64,000 nt of DNA from Paramacrobiotus metropolitanus (lineage: Eukaryota; Tardigrada; Eutardigrada; Parachela; Macrobiotidae), in the NCBI RefSeq assembly GCF_019649055.1, contig NW_026570243.1, positions 1,054,001-1,118,000 on the forward strand, written 5' to 3'. How positions within the stretch are numbered: the first letter of the stretch is position 1; every line of letters begins with the position of its first letter. The position numbers were made by a program, and so were the translations under genes. Shown piece after piece: positions 44,335-55,604 of this stretch. Under the pieces are notes generated by a model. The model saw only the letters and a list, made by a program, of their open reading frames with translations. It had not been told where the DNA came from and did no database searches.

Positions 44335-44782
44335 TGATAGAACCCTTAATGCACTACGTCTACCACCGTAACGTACACTAAGGGAAAAAGCTTAACTTTT
44401 ATTTCATGACAGCTGCATTCCCGACAACTGTGCCGTCTCCACACAGTTGCATCAACTTATATACCACATCAATATGCATGCTCGCACAACACGCTCATAT
44501 CGCATACAGCCACAAAGCTATAAAAACACACGCACCAATCTGACCACTGCACATCCGCTCCTGCAGGCCAGATTAATCCTGCCTTCCTCTCATTCCCACT
44601 TGACCATCGGTCACAAACACTCATGCATATAAATGCATAACACCATAAAGACATAAATGTCCCGCACAAATATGATCATAAACCATACAGCTCAGAATCG
44701 GCACCAACAAGACCATAAAGATACATACAGCCATACAATCCACGCTATCCAGTGTCCACGGTCGTAATCCACGATCGTAACA
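44335..44782 (-). repeat. LTR (5' copy) of the gag-only element
   Basis: 448 bp, matching 42433-42880. On the element's strand this is the promoter-bearing copy; I see no strong core promoter motif within it. Confidence 0.9.
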
Positions 44783-45914
44783 CCATGCATGCCGTAGAGT
44801 TTACACGGGCTTCTACTGTCAATACCAAAACACGGTATTTCAAAAATTAAAATATAATGCATGTATTACAAATAGTTATTAGGCACAGGAGCGCACTGGT
44901 ATGGTTCGTGGCACAGTAGCAGTTGTGATTATTAAGATGAAGAAAAGTATCATGCTTATGAACAAAGGGATGATGACCAATAGGAGCAAAGCATTACAAT
45001 TATGAGAGGCGATAGGAGTATGAATTCTGACTCAGGATTAGGAGTATGAATAGGAGGAGCATTATTCGTATTAGGTACACGATATGCATGAAAAATAGCA
45101 ACGGTATGCATAGAATTATTATAGCCTGCGAAGCACTTCTATACTCTTATATTTACAGAGTACGTTAGAATTGACACTGCCAAATTACGAAATCAGTAGG
45201 AGTGGTGTGAAGTTCATTTAGGTTTCTTAATTTACGAAATAGGATACGGAAACGATAGTGACCCGAAATCAAGATAAAACTGCAGCTAAAGTTGCGGGAA
45301 AAGCGTGCACGTTTTTGCTATAAAGTTTAGAGCATAAGACTAGTTTAAGGCGTAAGCGGCGAACAGAGCATAATGCAACAAAGCACAAGTTGCGGGGGAA
45401 AAAGAAATAACGTGCACGTTTGAAACGGAGCTGATAATGTTGGAGAACAAATACCGTAGTTTGCACGTAATTTACAGCAGAACGTACGAAGTACCTGTAC
45501 CTTCTAATTATACCACTATTTAACTACAGTTTACCGAGAAAACACGTAATAAAGACTTTAGTCTTGCAAAGTAAATTTCCCAGTAAAATAGCGAAATGCG
45601 GTAAAAAAAAGACATGATTTCGCAAATACGTGGGAAAGTCCATTAGTGATTAGAGTGAGAAGGATAACTCAAAAGTTCTAACAAAGGAAGAAGCACATGA
45701 GCAGCATTAACAAGTAGGGTAACAGCCGCCAGGATGCTGGCTACGTTAAGCAGTCAGAAAACTGAGAATAGGAGGAAAAAAGAGAAAAAACTGGAGGCTA
45801 CTTTGGAGTTTACAGAATTAACCGGCGGAAAAGGAAGAGAAACTGAAAATACTGAAAGAGGTCAACAGAAAATACTGAAAAATTGTGATTTACGATACTG
45901 TTCTGCTCGGGGAT
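44783..45914. other. Intergenic stretch, no gene seen
   Basis: It starts with the right-hand CCAT target copy. A low-complexity AGGAG/ATTAG region lies at about 44.98-45.06 kb. No convincing frame before the kinase gene. Confidence 0.45.
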
Positions 45915-46926
45915 TCACTGATGTGACGGCAAGCTGTTCACGATCGTCATTACTGCGTCACGAAGTGCTTCGCTGCTTCCATCGTTATTCACTACATGGA
46001 CATTAGCGGCTCCCTTAGGCGGCTGCAAGCTGAACAGGAGCTCGTGTTGCTGGTGGAGATTATCGATATACTGTTGTGTAATGCTGAACTCCTCTGAGCG
46101 GCCGCGGGAGCGAATGCGGGCAAGGGCAGTTTCTGACAGGGTTCGAACGTATATGATATGGCGCTCGGCTACGGGTTTACTCTGCTCGTAGCGGTTGTAG
46201 GCGTGCTTCAGTTCTTCAAAACCTGATTTGCGATAAGCAACCGGACTAGTACACATGCCCAGAAATCGCGAGCACAAGTCATAAAAAGTAATTAAAAAAG
46301 CAATTAAGACTGTGCTTACTAGGAACAGTCATGGTCACAGAGAGACGGGCCCGACTACCAAAAGTGACAATCGGTAGGCCGCAAGTGCACATGCACATGC
46401 GAGAGGTAAAACGATGGATGAATCACAGGAGAAGGGAGAATTTGGTCTGCCCTGTGTCTGCCCGTGGCCGGTCCATCGCGCGTGCAGTTTTTTCGCAAGG
46501 CGAAAGAGGCAAGCATTCCTTTCAAACGCATGACGCGGTGCCTCCGAGTCATGGTATCTATAGCATGGGTACTAGCCGCTTGCTTATCGCAAATTCCGAA
46601 AAGACTGTTGCAGTTAACCAGCCAGCTTTCAAACCCATCTGAGCAAATATATAGGTGGATGTGAAGGGCGATCTCTCCAGGAAGTATCTATTATTGGTTG
46701 GGCTGCACTGGTTTTCTCGAGCAATCATAGTGTGCAAGGCGAATCTTTGAAATTCTGCACCCGCAAGGGCGGGGCTGGCGTAGAATTCTTTTAGCAAATT
46801 TCGACCTTCCGCATTTTGCCATCTTTCGATGGGCTCAAATAAGACACACTCACGGATGTTTAGTAATTGTTTTAAAAGCGTTGATTTTCCGCAACCGATG
46901 TTGCCCTCAACGTAAAAAAGACGCAT
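45915..46926 (-). CDS. dNK: Deoxynucleoside kinase, 2 exons
   Basis: Phosphorylates deoxynucleosides in nucleotide salvage. Exons 46926-46619 and 46245-45915, joined in phase 2, give 212 residues, close to the 220-250 of the dNK/TK2/dCK family. The start is the ATG at 46926, just before FYVEGNIGCGKSTLLKQLL, whose P-loop is at residues 8-16. FEPIERWQN and the ERS motif (YFLERSP) follow. Exon 2 carries HIIYVRTLSETALARIRSRGRSEE, which holds the LID region Arg residues, then the YIDNLHQQHELLF helix. The acceptor ACTAG at 46246-46250 gives a smooth join. No mitochondrial targeting peptide is seen, so it is probably cytosolic or nuclear. The LYRSG-type helix of animal kinases is replaced by a shorter segment, so substrate preference is uncertain. 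Confidence 0.85.
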
Positions 46927-46950
46927 TTTTTTTTTCGCTTTCGACGGCAA

Positions 46951-47530
46951 ATTCTTTACAAACTATTCCGAAATTAAATAAAATACATATCAACTTATGT
47001 AATTAAGCTTAATATGCCACGTCCATCGGAAGTTCTGCATAGCAACACGGTAAACTTCCGATCGCACGTTAACGACAGTTATTGCTGTAGCAATAACTGA
47101 CATTATCGCCATTTCGACCTTCCTAAACAGCGACATTCAGGGAGTGACCTTTTGCAACCTTCCTTTTCGTGCTTGCTGTTGGCGTTGGATAACGTTACTT
47201 GTCGGATGTGAATGTCCCAACATCTTCGCAGTTTTACTGGACAGAGCGGGTGGATCAAAATCTTGCAGGCGAACATGATATGGTACAGACTGCAACTCCC
47301 ACTTGCAAACTGATCTCGACAACAGTTGCTGTGCTGAACAGAACACCGTCTTCTCAGTGTTCCCAGTAATATGTGAGAACAGGTAAAATCCTGTTTGTGC
47401 AAAGCACATACAATCCGCATTGAGCTCAAATCATCCGCCGTATTGTTCAGAAAATATTTATTCAATTACGGTGCATAATCGGATTCTCCACAAAAAACAG
47501 CCTACCACAAACAAACCGAAATAGTGAAAA
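46951..47530. other. Intergenic stretch, no gene seen
   Basis: DNA between the kinase and the first GPCR, both on the minus strand. Two overlapping frames here lack coding character. Confidence 0.4.
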
Positions 47531-48562
47531 TCAAACTGACAAGCAGAATATCTTCCTTATATTGGCTCTAATATCTTTTAAACTGATAATGAAAAAGACA
47601 GGATCAGTTACAGCCTGCAGCATAAACAAGGAGGCCACAATCTCATAAACAGTTGTATCGTAATACTCTACCAGTAAGTTCATTTTGAAAAAGACGATGT
47701 TAGGAATCCAACAGACCAGGACGGTCACCGTTAACGCTGTAAAGATCATGTAGCCACTAGATCGTTGGGGACCGGATGTTCGTAATTCGCTTGGGGTATC
47801 ATTGGGTCCGCCTGGACGAATGGTGCCCTTGTGACCCGACCGAAGACTCACTTTAATACTACCCACAGTCGCTATCTCCGGGTTTGGTTCTTCGGTCACA
47901 AAAGCGATAGTACGCTTTCGCCGTTTACACATTACATAGGGAAACGCGCCAGCGATGACCACCGCCGGGACCACATAGCACCAGAACTCCGTGAACACAA
48001 TCAGCGAATACTGTGGCTTGACATGCAAAAAGCAGAACGGGGTTATTTGTAGTTCACGGTACCATACGGCATCACGAATAATCTGCGGCAGTAGAAGCGC
48101 GTTGACGTAGATCCAATTGGCCACGCATATAGCAATGGCGGTGACCTTAGTGTGCCGGTACTTGTAACTGATAGGAAAGGTCACCGCCCAGATGCGGTTA
48201 ATGCTGATAAGGGCGTGCGCATGGATCATTTCGGCATTGATTATGTACAGTGCGTACAGAAAGTACGTACATGCTGAATACCCCAGCGTCCATCCACCCA
48301 GGACATTGGAAGCAACTTCAAGAGGTTTGATCAGTACGACATGCAGGAGATTGGTGATCAGCAGATTAACTAAGTATATGTTAAATGGTGTACGTATGGC
48401 ACCTGACTTCAGAAACGTCAGAAGAACGAGAATATTCAGCACAGCGCCTAGACAGATTATAACAAGGACAGCAATCGGAAAGGGCTTCCAGTGAGACGAA
48501 TTTTCTGGTTGGTGCGCCAGAGTCGCATTGGAAAAGTTACCAAGTAAACCGGAGAGATTCAT
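47531..48562 (-). CDS. Class A (rhodopsin-like) GPCR, intronless, orphan
   Basis: One exon of 343 residues from the ATG at 48562. The N-terminus carries NXS/T sites (NLS, NFS, NAT, NSS), then seven hydrophobic helices. Helix 1 has GAVLN, helix 2 LVNLLITNLL, helix 3 begins after Cys in YSACTYF and ends ISINRIWAV, where the usual DRY is INR. The loop Cys in ITPFCF can bridge to helix 3. A long basic third loop (RRKRT, then Ser/Pro/Gly-rich) precedes helix 6 with VCWIPN. Helix 7 has TDPVFF in place of NPxxY. The lack of introns and unusual motifs suggest a lineage-specific family. Ligand unknown. Confidence 0.8.
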   Translation of the reverse strand: MNLSGLLGNFSNATLAHQPENSSHWKPFPIAVLVIICLGAVLNILVLLTFLKSGAIRTPFNIYLVNLLITNLLHVVLIKPLEVASNVLGGWTLGYSACTYFLYALYIINAEMIHAHALISINRIWAVTFPISYKYRHTKVTAIAICVANWIYVNALLLPQIIRDAVWYRELQITPFCFLHVKPQYSLIVFTEFWCYVVPAVVIAGAFPYVMCKRRKRTIAFVTEEPNPEIATVGSIKVSLRSGHKGTIRPGGPNDTPSELRTSGPQRSSGYMIFTALTVTVLVCWIPNIVFFKMNLLVEYYDTTVYEIVASLFMLQAVTDPVFFIISLKDIRANIRKIFCLSV

Positions 48563-49777
48563 GTTGATAGCACAACAACCTTTGTTGTCATTTGTCTACC
48601 AAACTATGTTTGAAAAATCTCACTAAAGGAAAAATGCAGAAAATGCTAGTGGCTCGTTGCTTCACATATAATGTTTTATAGCTACTGATTTTGATTCTAT
48701 AGGTGCCGCAAGCCGTATTATTCTTCCTGCTACAGTGGAATTTCCGTGGTATTTGACATGGTTTTGTGATTTGCATGCAAAAGAGGGGAAATCCCTTGCC
48801 GCTTCGGTTTTCACTGCCCTTACAATTTCTGAACATAAAACCCGAGTTATTGTTTACTACAAACCCACGAGAATCAGTTTACACTCGAGCGCGCGGGCGC
48901 TTTGCAGTGACAGAGCAGACTATGATCAAAATTTGACTTTCGTTCTCATTAGAGCTAGATTATCAAACAAAACAGCTTTTACAGCATGCACCTATTCAAC
49001 CAAACGATGAAGTTTATCCTGCCTGCTGCTAATTTAGTGGCTGCTTTTTCAGCACGGGTACGTGCAACAAGAACACACCTAGGTAGATTACCTGCAGGTA
49101 TAATCACTTTAAGGTTTACCAATTTCCGGTAGATCAAAAGGTACAACTACTACGAAATACAGCGTCATCGAGTCAAATATAGAGCAGAATCATGTGAAGA
49201 CTAATTGTCTAATTAGGGCGAGCGAGTATGCGACTACAGATATGCGTGCTCTGAATAAATACGCGGCAATCTAATTGTCCGTTGTGAGAATGTCGCATTA
49301 ATGATTCCAGAATCCGTATGACGCTAGAGATCCATGCACCGGTGAGTCGTTATGTGATAAATGGAGTCTTCCCCGGAAAAACGAGACTCAACTGGTGCGT
49401 TAATAAAAGGAATTCAGGAAGCATCAGTTATAACGGGATATTCTACTGTTGTGCTTAACCTCGTAATAACAAGCGCTCATTAGCGTTTTGAGCCGGCAAA
49501 CGAGCGGACACGTTTCAAGCGTACTGTACATAATGTAGTTTTATGCGATTGTGTTTTGCCGGGAGGGGTGCTGCTTTTCTTGCGTGAGATTTAATCCAAA
49601 TACTGAAATATTGGCTTCAGGCTGACCTTTTCGTTCTATCGCACCGCTGTGCTAATATCTATGACTGGAGTATTATTTCCACTGGTTATGAAAATGTTTG
49701 CCGTACGAAAGCGAAGATAACTGATCAACCAAAATTTTACTGCAGAAACGTTTCGACTAGTTGCAGGTTTTGAATTG
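48563..49777. other. Intergenic stretch between divergent GPCR genes
   Basis: The flanking GPCRs point away from each other, so their promoters share this 1.2 kb. I see no gene and no clear core promoter. Confidence 0.45.
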
Positions 49778-50743
49778 ATGATGCTTAATCACACTGCTTC
49801 ATTTTTGTTTAATAATTTTTCTTCATACAACACATGCGACACCTGGCAGAACTCCTCCTTTTTTCGTGTTATCACACTCGGTGCTCTGATTCCAGGACTG
49901 CTCATTATCGCGTTCAGCACACTGAATTTAATCGTGTTCTTCAAATGGAAACATAAACATCCGTTTCTATTTCACCATATATCGCTGTCCTTAGCGGAAC
50001 TTATCTGGGGCCTGCTGGCTGTGATTGGCCCCATATTCCGATTCTCTGAAAAGTCGTACGTCAACTGGACACTGCAGATCTCCGTGTTCGTACACATGGT
50101 CCCACTGGTCAATTCATTAATCATGGTAATCAGTCTTGACCGCTGGCTGTTTGTTGACTATCCGGCATTCTACCGCAAATACTGTACAAAACGCATCATT
50201 ATCATCATGAACGCTGTGACATGGGCGGCAACGATAGCCATTCACCTGACCTTGTATTTTATTGGTCATTCCAAATCATCGGTCATCCGTATTGTCTGTC
50301 GGGGATTGCCACTGGTCTGGTTAGCACAAACGCCATGGACTGTATTTTATACTGTGAATTTTTATTTTGTATTGGCACTGTCTGGACTACCACAAATACG
50401 CCTAATATATTTGGCTGTTAAAGCTAAATTAAATCTTCTCAAGGAAGGAACAAGTCCAGCGGATTGCTCAAGTGCGAAAGAGCAGCGAATCCTAGCCAAC
50501 ACCATATTGCTGACAAGGATGGTCAAGAGTGTCGTCGCCGGGTCAACCATTGTCGCCGCTAGTACAACCTGTCAGATTGTCGCCCGTATGGTTTACCGAC
50601 TGCTCTTGGACGGCGATCAAAATAAAACGTATTTGGCTTTATATTATTCTCTGAATTCTGTTAAAGATATCTTGCCTTTTTTCTTTTATATGGTTTGCTA
50701 TCCGCAGTTTCGTATGCAGTTCAAAAGTGTTGTTTGCCGATAA
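49778..50743 (+). CDS. Class A-like GPCR, intronless, orphan, divergent
   Basis: One exon of about 321 residues; the start is taken as the ATG at 49778. The N-terminus has several NXS/T sites. Seven hydrophobic helices are visible; helix 2 has ISLSLAELIWGLL, and helix 3 ends LDRWLFVDYP, a DRW version of DRY. Helices 6 and 7 are poorly conserved (VVAGSTIVAAST, then SVKDILPFFFYMVCYPQFR, which has a DxxPFFFY in the NPxxY place). Little similarity to the neighbouring GPCR is seen by eye, so the pair is not an obvious tandem duplicate. Ligand unknown. Confidence 0.75.
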   Translation: MMLNHTASFLFNNFSSYNTCDTWQNSSFFRVITLGALIPGLLIIAFSTLNLIVFFKWKHKHPFLFHHISLSLAELIWGLLAVIGPIFRFSEKSYVNWTLQISVFVHMVPLVNSLIMVISLDRWLFVDYPAFYRKYCTKRIIIIMNAVTWAATIAIHLTLYFIGHSKSSVIRIVCRGLPLVWLAQTPWTVFYTVNFYFVLALSGLPQIRLIYLAVKAKLNLLKEGTSPADCSSAKEQRILANTILLTRMVKSVVAGSTIVAASTTCQIVARMVYRLLLDGDQNKTYLALYYSLNSVKDILPFFFYMVCYPQFRMQFKSVVCR

Positions 50744-51312
50744 AGCGCGCTGTTCAGTTTGTTGTGCGGCAAAAGCGAGTGGTTATTAAACATTTCTGTG
50801 TTTACTCGTGCTCCTTAATTTTCACATATTTCTTTGATTATAATGGTGGTGGATTTACTGGAATACTTACCAGTGAATCCCTACCGACCCGACACGACTC
50901 AAAGAGCGTTTTTGTATGTTGTGCGTGTCATTGAATACGCAAAAGCAGGCTGAATGCCGGTTGTGCAAGAACGGCGATCGATCGGAAAATTGTAGTGCTT
51001 ACAGTAGCATCAAGCGTTTTCAAATTTTTGTACTTACAGATAGTGTCAGTTGATTCACCTTGAATCACGCGAGTTATAACAACATATATTATATATTAAT
51101 TCTCGGATATGGTGCCACACCGTCAGGAAAGTCACGGCTGTTCCTTAATAACCACCCGGCGCGTCTAGTGCGGTAGCATGCACCATGCACATTAAGTCTC
51201 CAGTGTTTACTCAAAGTGCATTTACGTGTTTATTTGGAACACTGTATCTAGTGCGAGGAGCTTCCGTTTCATTCTCCTAGTTAACATAGTTTTTACGGGC
51301 TTCTGTTATTAA
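50744..51312. other. Intergenic stretch, no gene seen
   Basis: It probably carries the promoter of copy 2 of the five-copy family. No clear elements. Confidence 0.4.
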
Positions 51313-52917
51313 ATGGAAAAGACGGAGAAACAGAGTACCTTCAGCCCAGTTGGACTGCAGGCTACCGATTTTTTACCGCAGCTGATTGTACATGAAAATT
51401 CTCCCGAGAATAAACAGGAATATGAGTCATTTTCCGTACTGGTACAGCGCGCTAACGACTTCCTTCGGAGCAATCCTCATCTTACCGTGAATACCTGCGA
51501 AAGTGTCGAATTCCGAACACCGAACGGATACAGCATTGAGACCATCACCTCAGTGTACATAAATTATTACGGTATGTACAAAGTAGGATCCTAAGTCTTA
51601 GCTTTGGTAATTACTGATATCTTAATTGTGCTTAAGTTGATAACGGGAAAAAAACAATTACGTCCCTCAAAATTTTACCGTAATCCTCCGTACTTATATG
51701 CATACTTAAATTCAACGAACATTTACAAACGTAGAGTATCCAAAGTATCCAAAGTTCATCCGAGGCTTGCGATTATGGACGCAAGAGAAAGCGCATTGCA
51801 AGGAATACGAATGCGAACAGATCGGGTACCTCAATTTTGTCCCGCTGATCGGCGGCGCTGTGGGTATGGAAGGCCTCGACACTCTCGTTGCGCGAGTCAA
51901 CCGGCAGATTACCACCGATCCCATTCCCGGACATGTTGTTACCGTTGAAACCCAAGCAGTCAAACTGGACCCTACAAGTAATGATCATTTTTAATGTTTG
52001 GCTTTACAGTATTCTGCGGTCTTTTTACAGCATTGCTAATCAACTGTATTGTACTTTCGTAGATATGGATCCTGACCGGACAATCCTCGTCGAACGAGGC
52101 ACGGACAGAGTAGTGTTTATCAACTTTATCCGAATCTTCTACATTCTTGGCCCGGAACAGCATTGCCAAGTAGGCCTTCACGACTTTGTACCGGGCGTTG
52201 TCCAATTCGCCGGTGACGGGCATGAACTAAAAATGGAGACTTTTGAAACGGTTATGAAGGGCGCGTCACAATGGCTGATGTCTTTGCCACCCAATTATCG
52301 ACCGGTCAATATTCAGACGGTGATACTGAGGTGGAATACTGATGAAAAAATCGACACTAACCGAATGGATTTTCACGAAGAAAAACATTATCATTTAACT
52401 TATCTGAGGTGAGACCGGCTAACAAAATCTTATAGTGGAACATGTTAAAAAAGGTTTTTTTTGTTAATAATTTTTTTGTAGGTATCTTCGAGTCAGTTAT
52501 GTAACAGAAGATCCACAGGAAGGCCCCTCAGCACGCCCTTTGATCCAGTTACACTCAAAGCTCATCGTGCCATTGATGCTCAAAAAGGCCGGGACATTCG
52601 AAGATCATGGAGATTTTGAGACCCAGGACGAAACGCGCACACGGGTGAATGCGTGGGTCAGAGCGACCGGTGCGCGGGTTGTGTCGGTGGAAAGTCTGGT
52701 GTTGCGTATTTACGACGGCTCCGGGACACATTTTCGTGGATATACCGACAATTATCCCATGCATGTTAGAAATGTATTCCATAAAATCAAAGGCATCACG
52801 GGACGTACGGATGAAAAGATGATTCATCTGTACCGGGTGTACACGGATGGCGAGAATGCCGATCCCAATGATTGGCGGGATGCTAATGATTTCGATTCGG
52901 AATGCGTCGTAATGTAG
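51313..52917 (+). CDS. Four-module protein family, copy 2 (soluble form)
   Basis: Exons 51313-51571, 51735-51977, 52063-52408 and 52482-52917 join in frame (phases 1, 1, 2), giving 427 residues. The same four modules as copy 1 are visible: ATDFLPQLIV with VNTCESVEF and FIRGLRLW; GYLNFVPLIGG with TVETQAVK and NFIRIFYILG; LHDFVPGVV with ASQWLMSLPPNYRPVN and YLRVSYVTE; GDFETQDETRTRVNAWVRA with MIHLYRVYTDG. The end (DANDFDSECVVM) has no membrane helix. The second exon's acceptor, GTAG|AGTATCC, is inferred from frame and differs a little from the other copies, with EYPKYPKFIR where copy 4 has ESETRYIR. Confidence 0.75.
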
Positions 52918-53813
52918 GTTTGCAACACTATCTCCTCATTTCCAGTTTCTCATTCACCAAGAAATCAGCAAAGAATATCTCATTTTTTTGCACCAGTTTG
53001 AATACCAATTGCTTTCTTCTGCCTTGATCATTTCTTGCCTATGTTTGCAAAATTATCAAAAATTGTTGGTTTGCACTTTGCAAGTGTTGTTGTTGTTTAG
53101 AGAGACGTAATTTATAGAGTCAGAGTTGCTATTTTTCGGTTTTCCGCTAGTTACACGCAAATTTCTGAAAAATCTTGTTGATGAGCACTGTTCCCCGCCT
53201 GTGTTGGTTGCTGCTTTCTTGCGATTATTAACGAAAAAAATGGTATGTTTTACTCTTCAGTCCATGAATGTTTATATCAGTCTTTTAACAGGCCGATAGA
53301 TGCGATGTATGCTTTTTTACCATACTATCGTGAATTAACCCGTGTATAAAAATGAATAAAGAAGTGTGTTGACGGCGGAAGCCGGTATTTGGCAAGCTGT
53401 CTTTCGATAAAATATAACACGTCTGCGGTGTAAATTATTATTTTCTGCGCTTAAACGGTTTACGGCCGGGACACGTCTATCAGCGTCTTGGTTTCTGATG
53501 TCTGTGAAACGCTGCTAGTGAAAGGCGGAAGCATCAACAACGACAAACGCGACTTTCCAGAGGCATGATACACCCGCCTGTACACCCACATGGCATGATG
53601 GCACATGGAAAAACTCAGCTGTAATACTGCACTACGCATCCAGTTCTTGAAAAATTAAGTAAGCCAATGTGACGTGCATCGATTGAATCATTTGAATGCG
53701 CGCGCAACATCATGAATGGTCGCGGGAAAACTTATTCCAAAACGTTTTAACGGCAGATTGCATGGATAATCTGACAGCTTAAAACACTGCAAGTATCCAA
53801 CAATTAATTTCGA
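52918..53813. other. Intergenic stretch, no gene seen
   Basis: AT-rich DNA between copies 2 and 3. No coding-like frame. Confidence 0.4.
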
Positions 53814-55604
53814 ATGGAATTACAACACGTGCCCATGATATCGCCTGCATTGGGTCTGCAGTCTGTTGATTTTCTACCGGAAATCACAGGAGCTAACGGT
53901 CCCTCCAACCGACCGGAATACGAATCGTTTTTTGTCCTGGTGCAACGGGCCAATAATTTTCTACGTGGTAACCCCCATTTTACGGTGAACACGTGCGAGA
54001 GTGTGGAATTCAACGTTGGCAACAGCGGCCGGAAAATTGATACACTGAATTCTGTGTATACTGCTCATGGTACGTCAGATCTTACAATTGTTAGCAGTAT
54101 ACATTTTAGCACTGATATTGCTTGCACGCGCACTCCAGTACATAAATTAGCTACTAATATGTACGGAATTTCCGTTTTATGCAGGACACACCGAAACGAG
54201 GTACATAAGGGCGCTGCGATTATGGATGCAGACGAAAAGCAGTCCCGATGGCGTTTGCGATCAGATTGGATACGGCAATTTTCTCCCGCAGATTCAGGGC
54301 CAAGGCAGTACATTCAGCGTGGAGACACTGGATGGCGTAATGGCCAGAATTAACCATCAGTTCCAACAGTATCCCATGCCGGGACGTATTATTACTATCG
54401 AAACGCAGCCGATAAAATGGGGATCATCAGGTACTACGAACACTGGCCAAAAGAACACAGCAATAAAATAAAAGCGGGTTTTGAAACTTTAGCTTTGGAC
54501 CCGGATCGCACAATCTGGACCGAGCGTGGCTCCGCCAGTACAAATTTCGTTAACGTCATCCGCATCTTTTTCCTACAAGGTCCGGTGCAGCGGTGCCACG
54601 TCGGAGTACAGGATTTTCTTCCGGGCACACTGCAGACCGGTCTCTTGCTGGGGTGACCACCCGGTCATGGAGAATTTCTCCATTGTAGCACAGCGTGCGC
54701 GCGACTGGCTATTGTCTCTGCCGCCAAATTTTCAGCCGGTCAATGTGCAGACTGTAACCTTTCGCTGGAGTTTCAACCAGGGCGCGGATACAAAACTCAT
54801 GACGTACCATGAAGACAAACTTCGGCTAAATTATTTGAGGTAAAACTATAAAAAAACTAATATAACTCTGTAATTCAATATAAATAACAAAATTACATTA
54901 ATTTAAGAAAAATCTGGAAATTTGAAAATTATGGAATTAACATAGAATTTTTAAATTCGTTATAATTTCTTTTGAAAAATACTGAAAACAAATTATTATA
55001 GACAAAAATTTAAAAAATTAACTAAAAAGTGTCTAAGTTTTGCAACTGCTCTGAACAGATAAAGCGTATTTCCAGATATTTACGAGTGGGTTTCGTCGTA
55101 CTGGACGCCTACGACGGATCGGCACCGCGTTCTCTCATCCACTTAGGCTCCAAACTCATCACCCCGATTATGGCCGCACCGCCCGGATGCTGCAGCGGTG
55201 GGGCTTTTGAATCTCAGGAATCGACGCGCGCACGGGTTGACCACTGGGTTCGGGCTACCGGCGCCCGGGTGGTTTCAGCCGAAAGTCTGATGATGCGACT
55301 CGAGGGCGGAGGCGAAAGCCGGTATGGATTTGAGAGTATGCACACTTGGAATGAAACGGTCCGGCGCAACAAATCCACACGACGCGCCGATGAGCAGTTT
55401 GTGCATCTGTACCGGGTGTACACCGATGGACACTACCAGGATCCACCGGGATGGAATAACAGTCCGGAACTGGAGCAGTATGCGGTGACGACACGAAGTC
55501 GGCGCAGTCGGAATTTAGCGATCTTTGTAGGGGTGCTCGTGTTGATTGGGGTTATTTTGGTTGGATCGCTGGTGTTTACTGGCGGTCGTCGCTCTAAAAG
55601 TTGA
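53814..55604 (+). pseudogene. Four-module protein family, copy 3 (tail-anchored form, frameshifted)
   Basis: Exons 53814-54069, 54185-54430, 54493-54839 and 55076-55604, with splice sites and phases as in the other copies. Module 1: SVDFLPEITGANG, VNTCESVEF, RYIRALRLW. Module 2: GYGNFLPQIQG, ITIETQPIKW, NVIRIFFLQG. Module 4: FESQESTRARVDHWVRATG, FVHLYRVYTDG. The C-terminus has one hydrophobic helix (LAIFVGVLVLIGVILVGSLVF) and a basic end (RRSKS). Exon 3 is 347 bases against 346 in copies 2, 4 and 5, and its frame meets a stop at 54654-54656 (LQTGLLLG, stop), while the rest of the module continues one base out of phase (MENFSIVAQRARDWLLSL). Either a recent pseudogene or an assembly error. Confidence 0.7.

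Larger units (their letters stand above)
42433..44782 (-). mobile_element. Gag-only LTR retrotransposon (non-autonomous), minus strand
   Basis: Two 448-bp direct LTRs lie at 42433-42880 and 44335-44782. Both start TG and end CA, and they are nearly identical by eye. A 4-bp target-site duplication, CCAT, flanks the element (42429-42432 and 44783-44786). Next to the right LTR, on the minus strand, a primer-site-like TGGTGCCGAAACC follows after one base; a purine-rich AGCGGAGGGTAA lies beside the left LTR. Between the LTRs is a single Gag frame and no pol, so it must borrow enzymes from a full-length relative. The near-identical LTRs mean a very young insertion. The element looks whole for its type. 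Family within Ty3/gypsy is likely but not shown, since there is no RT. Confidence 0.9.

Noticed and set aside
42545-44669. Two identical pairs of short frames (61 and 66 codons)
   Set aside because: They lie in the two LTR copies and are identical only because the repeats are.
45734-46006. 90-codon plus-strand frame overlapping the kinase gene
   Set aside because: Lys/Glu/Thr-rich low complexity, antisense to a real exon in part, no motif.
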